Below, in pieces: positions 63,815 to 64,000 of a stretch of 64,000 nt of DNA. Position 1 is the first letter of the stretch. Every line of letters starts with the position of its first letter. A model generated the notes under the pieces. It was not told the origin of the DNA, searched no databases, and worked only from the letters and a program-made list of their open reading frames with translations. The position numbers and the translations under genes are program-made. The DNA is from Pandoraea eparura (GTDB lineage: Bacteria; Pseudomonadota; Gammaproteobacteria; Burkholderiales; Burkholderiaceae): contig NZ_CABPSH010000001.1 of NCBI RefSeq assembly GCF_902459725.1, forward strand, positions 62,001-126,000. Reading direction: 5' to 3'.

Positions 63815-64000
63815 TCGTCACTGCAACGTTAATGTGGCATCCGCCCGATAACGTACTGCCGCACTGTCATTCTGAGAATGACGGGGCCGGACGCCAAAAA
63901 ATCCGGACTTAACGTACTGCCGAGAAAGCAGAATCGGCATAGGGGGTAGCCGTTAAAGCTACACCCCTGCCACACCACATGGCATGCGGGTCCGCACCGG
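63815..64000. other. unassigned right edge
   Basis: No frame supported. Contains GTCATTCT/AGAATGAC (63869-63885) and two copies of AACGTACTGCCG (63851 and 63911), so probably the end of another mobile element that continues outside the window. Confidence 0.4.

Noticed and set aside
63815-64000. Possible group II intron or other element end at the right edge
   Set aside because: The sequence has suggestive structure but no RT frame or intron domain V could be identified in 186 bp.
1-64000. CRISPR array or prophage structural module
   Set aside because: No regularly spaced short repeats and no capsid, tail or lysis genes were seen.

Overview
The window reads as a chromosomal segment of a GC-rich beta-proteobacterium of the Burkholderiaceae (my inference: Pandoraea, Burkholderia or a close relative). 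This rests on protein style, long LysR, IclR and ABC-transporter catabolic operons, and the IS types present; no rRNA or marker gene fixes the genus. The ends look like ordinary catabolic chromosome. The middle (about 8.5-48.8 kb) is a mosaic of insertion sequences, broken genes and visibly less GC-rich genes, next to tRNA-derived attachment fragments.

Layout. (1) 1-8.2 kb: part of a sulfoquinovose (plant sulfolipid sugar) catabolic cluster. It holds a LacI-type regulator (partial), a TauE/SafE exporter, a GH31 sulfoquinovosidase, an SSS-family symporter, a GabD-like sulfolactaldehyde dehydrogenase and an SMP-30 lactonase. A perfect LacI/GntR-type operator lies upstream of the lactonase. (2) 8.4-12.3 kb: 3' fragment of tRNA-Arg(UCU), tyrosine integrase, IS1182-type element, IS3 remnant. 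(3) 12.4-29.7 kb: a dense cyclic-di-GMP and photosensor block. It has a GAF-PAS-GGDEF protein, a sensor-GAF-PAS-GGDEF-EAL gene split by an IS3 element with a 3-bp target duplication, an RpfG-like HD-GYP protein, a PYP-like PAS protein translationally coupled to a PAS-GGDEF protein, a stand-alone EAL protein and a true photoactive yellow protein (PYP) with all key chromophore-pocket residues. A p-coumaryl:CoA ligase gene follows but has been gutted by an IS407-type element. An IS150-type element and a protein joining an RpfC-type (DSF sensor) membrane domain to GGDEF close the block. (4) 29.7-44.2 kb: a large operon for uptake and CoA-dependent breakdown of an unknown small acid (PotABCD-like ABC transporter, AtuA, DUF4387, CoA-transferase, thiolase, DUF35, MFS, ornithine-cyclodeaminase-like), with two LysR regulators and an FAD oxidoreductase. 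(5) 44.6-49.1 kb: EAL remnant, GAF-PAS-GGDEF-EAL protein, receiver remnant, terminators, 3' fragment of tRNA-Lys(CUU), integrase stub and IS end. (6) 49.1-60.1 kb: hydantoinase/oxoprolinase A and B with a branched-chain-amino-acid-type ABC transporter and FAD oxidoreductase, divergent from an IclR regulator. (7) 60.1-64 kb: repeat copy, CoiA-like nuclease gene, HsdM fragment and IS3 fragment.

Most exciting element: a PYP plus PYP-like photosensor set embedded among at least seven c-di-GMP synthesis or breakdown genes, including RpfC-like and RpfG-like parts. This suggests an island that joins light and diffusible-signal input to c-di-GMP. Two of its genes are visibly broken by IS elements, one of them the gene expected to activate the PYP chromophore.
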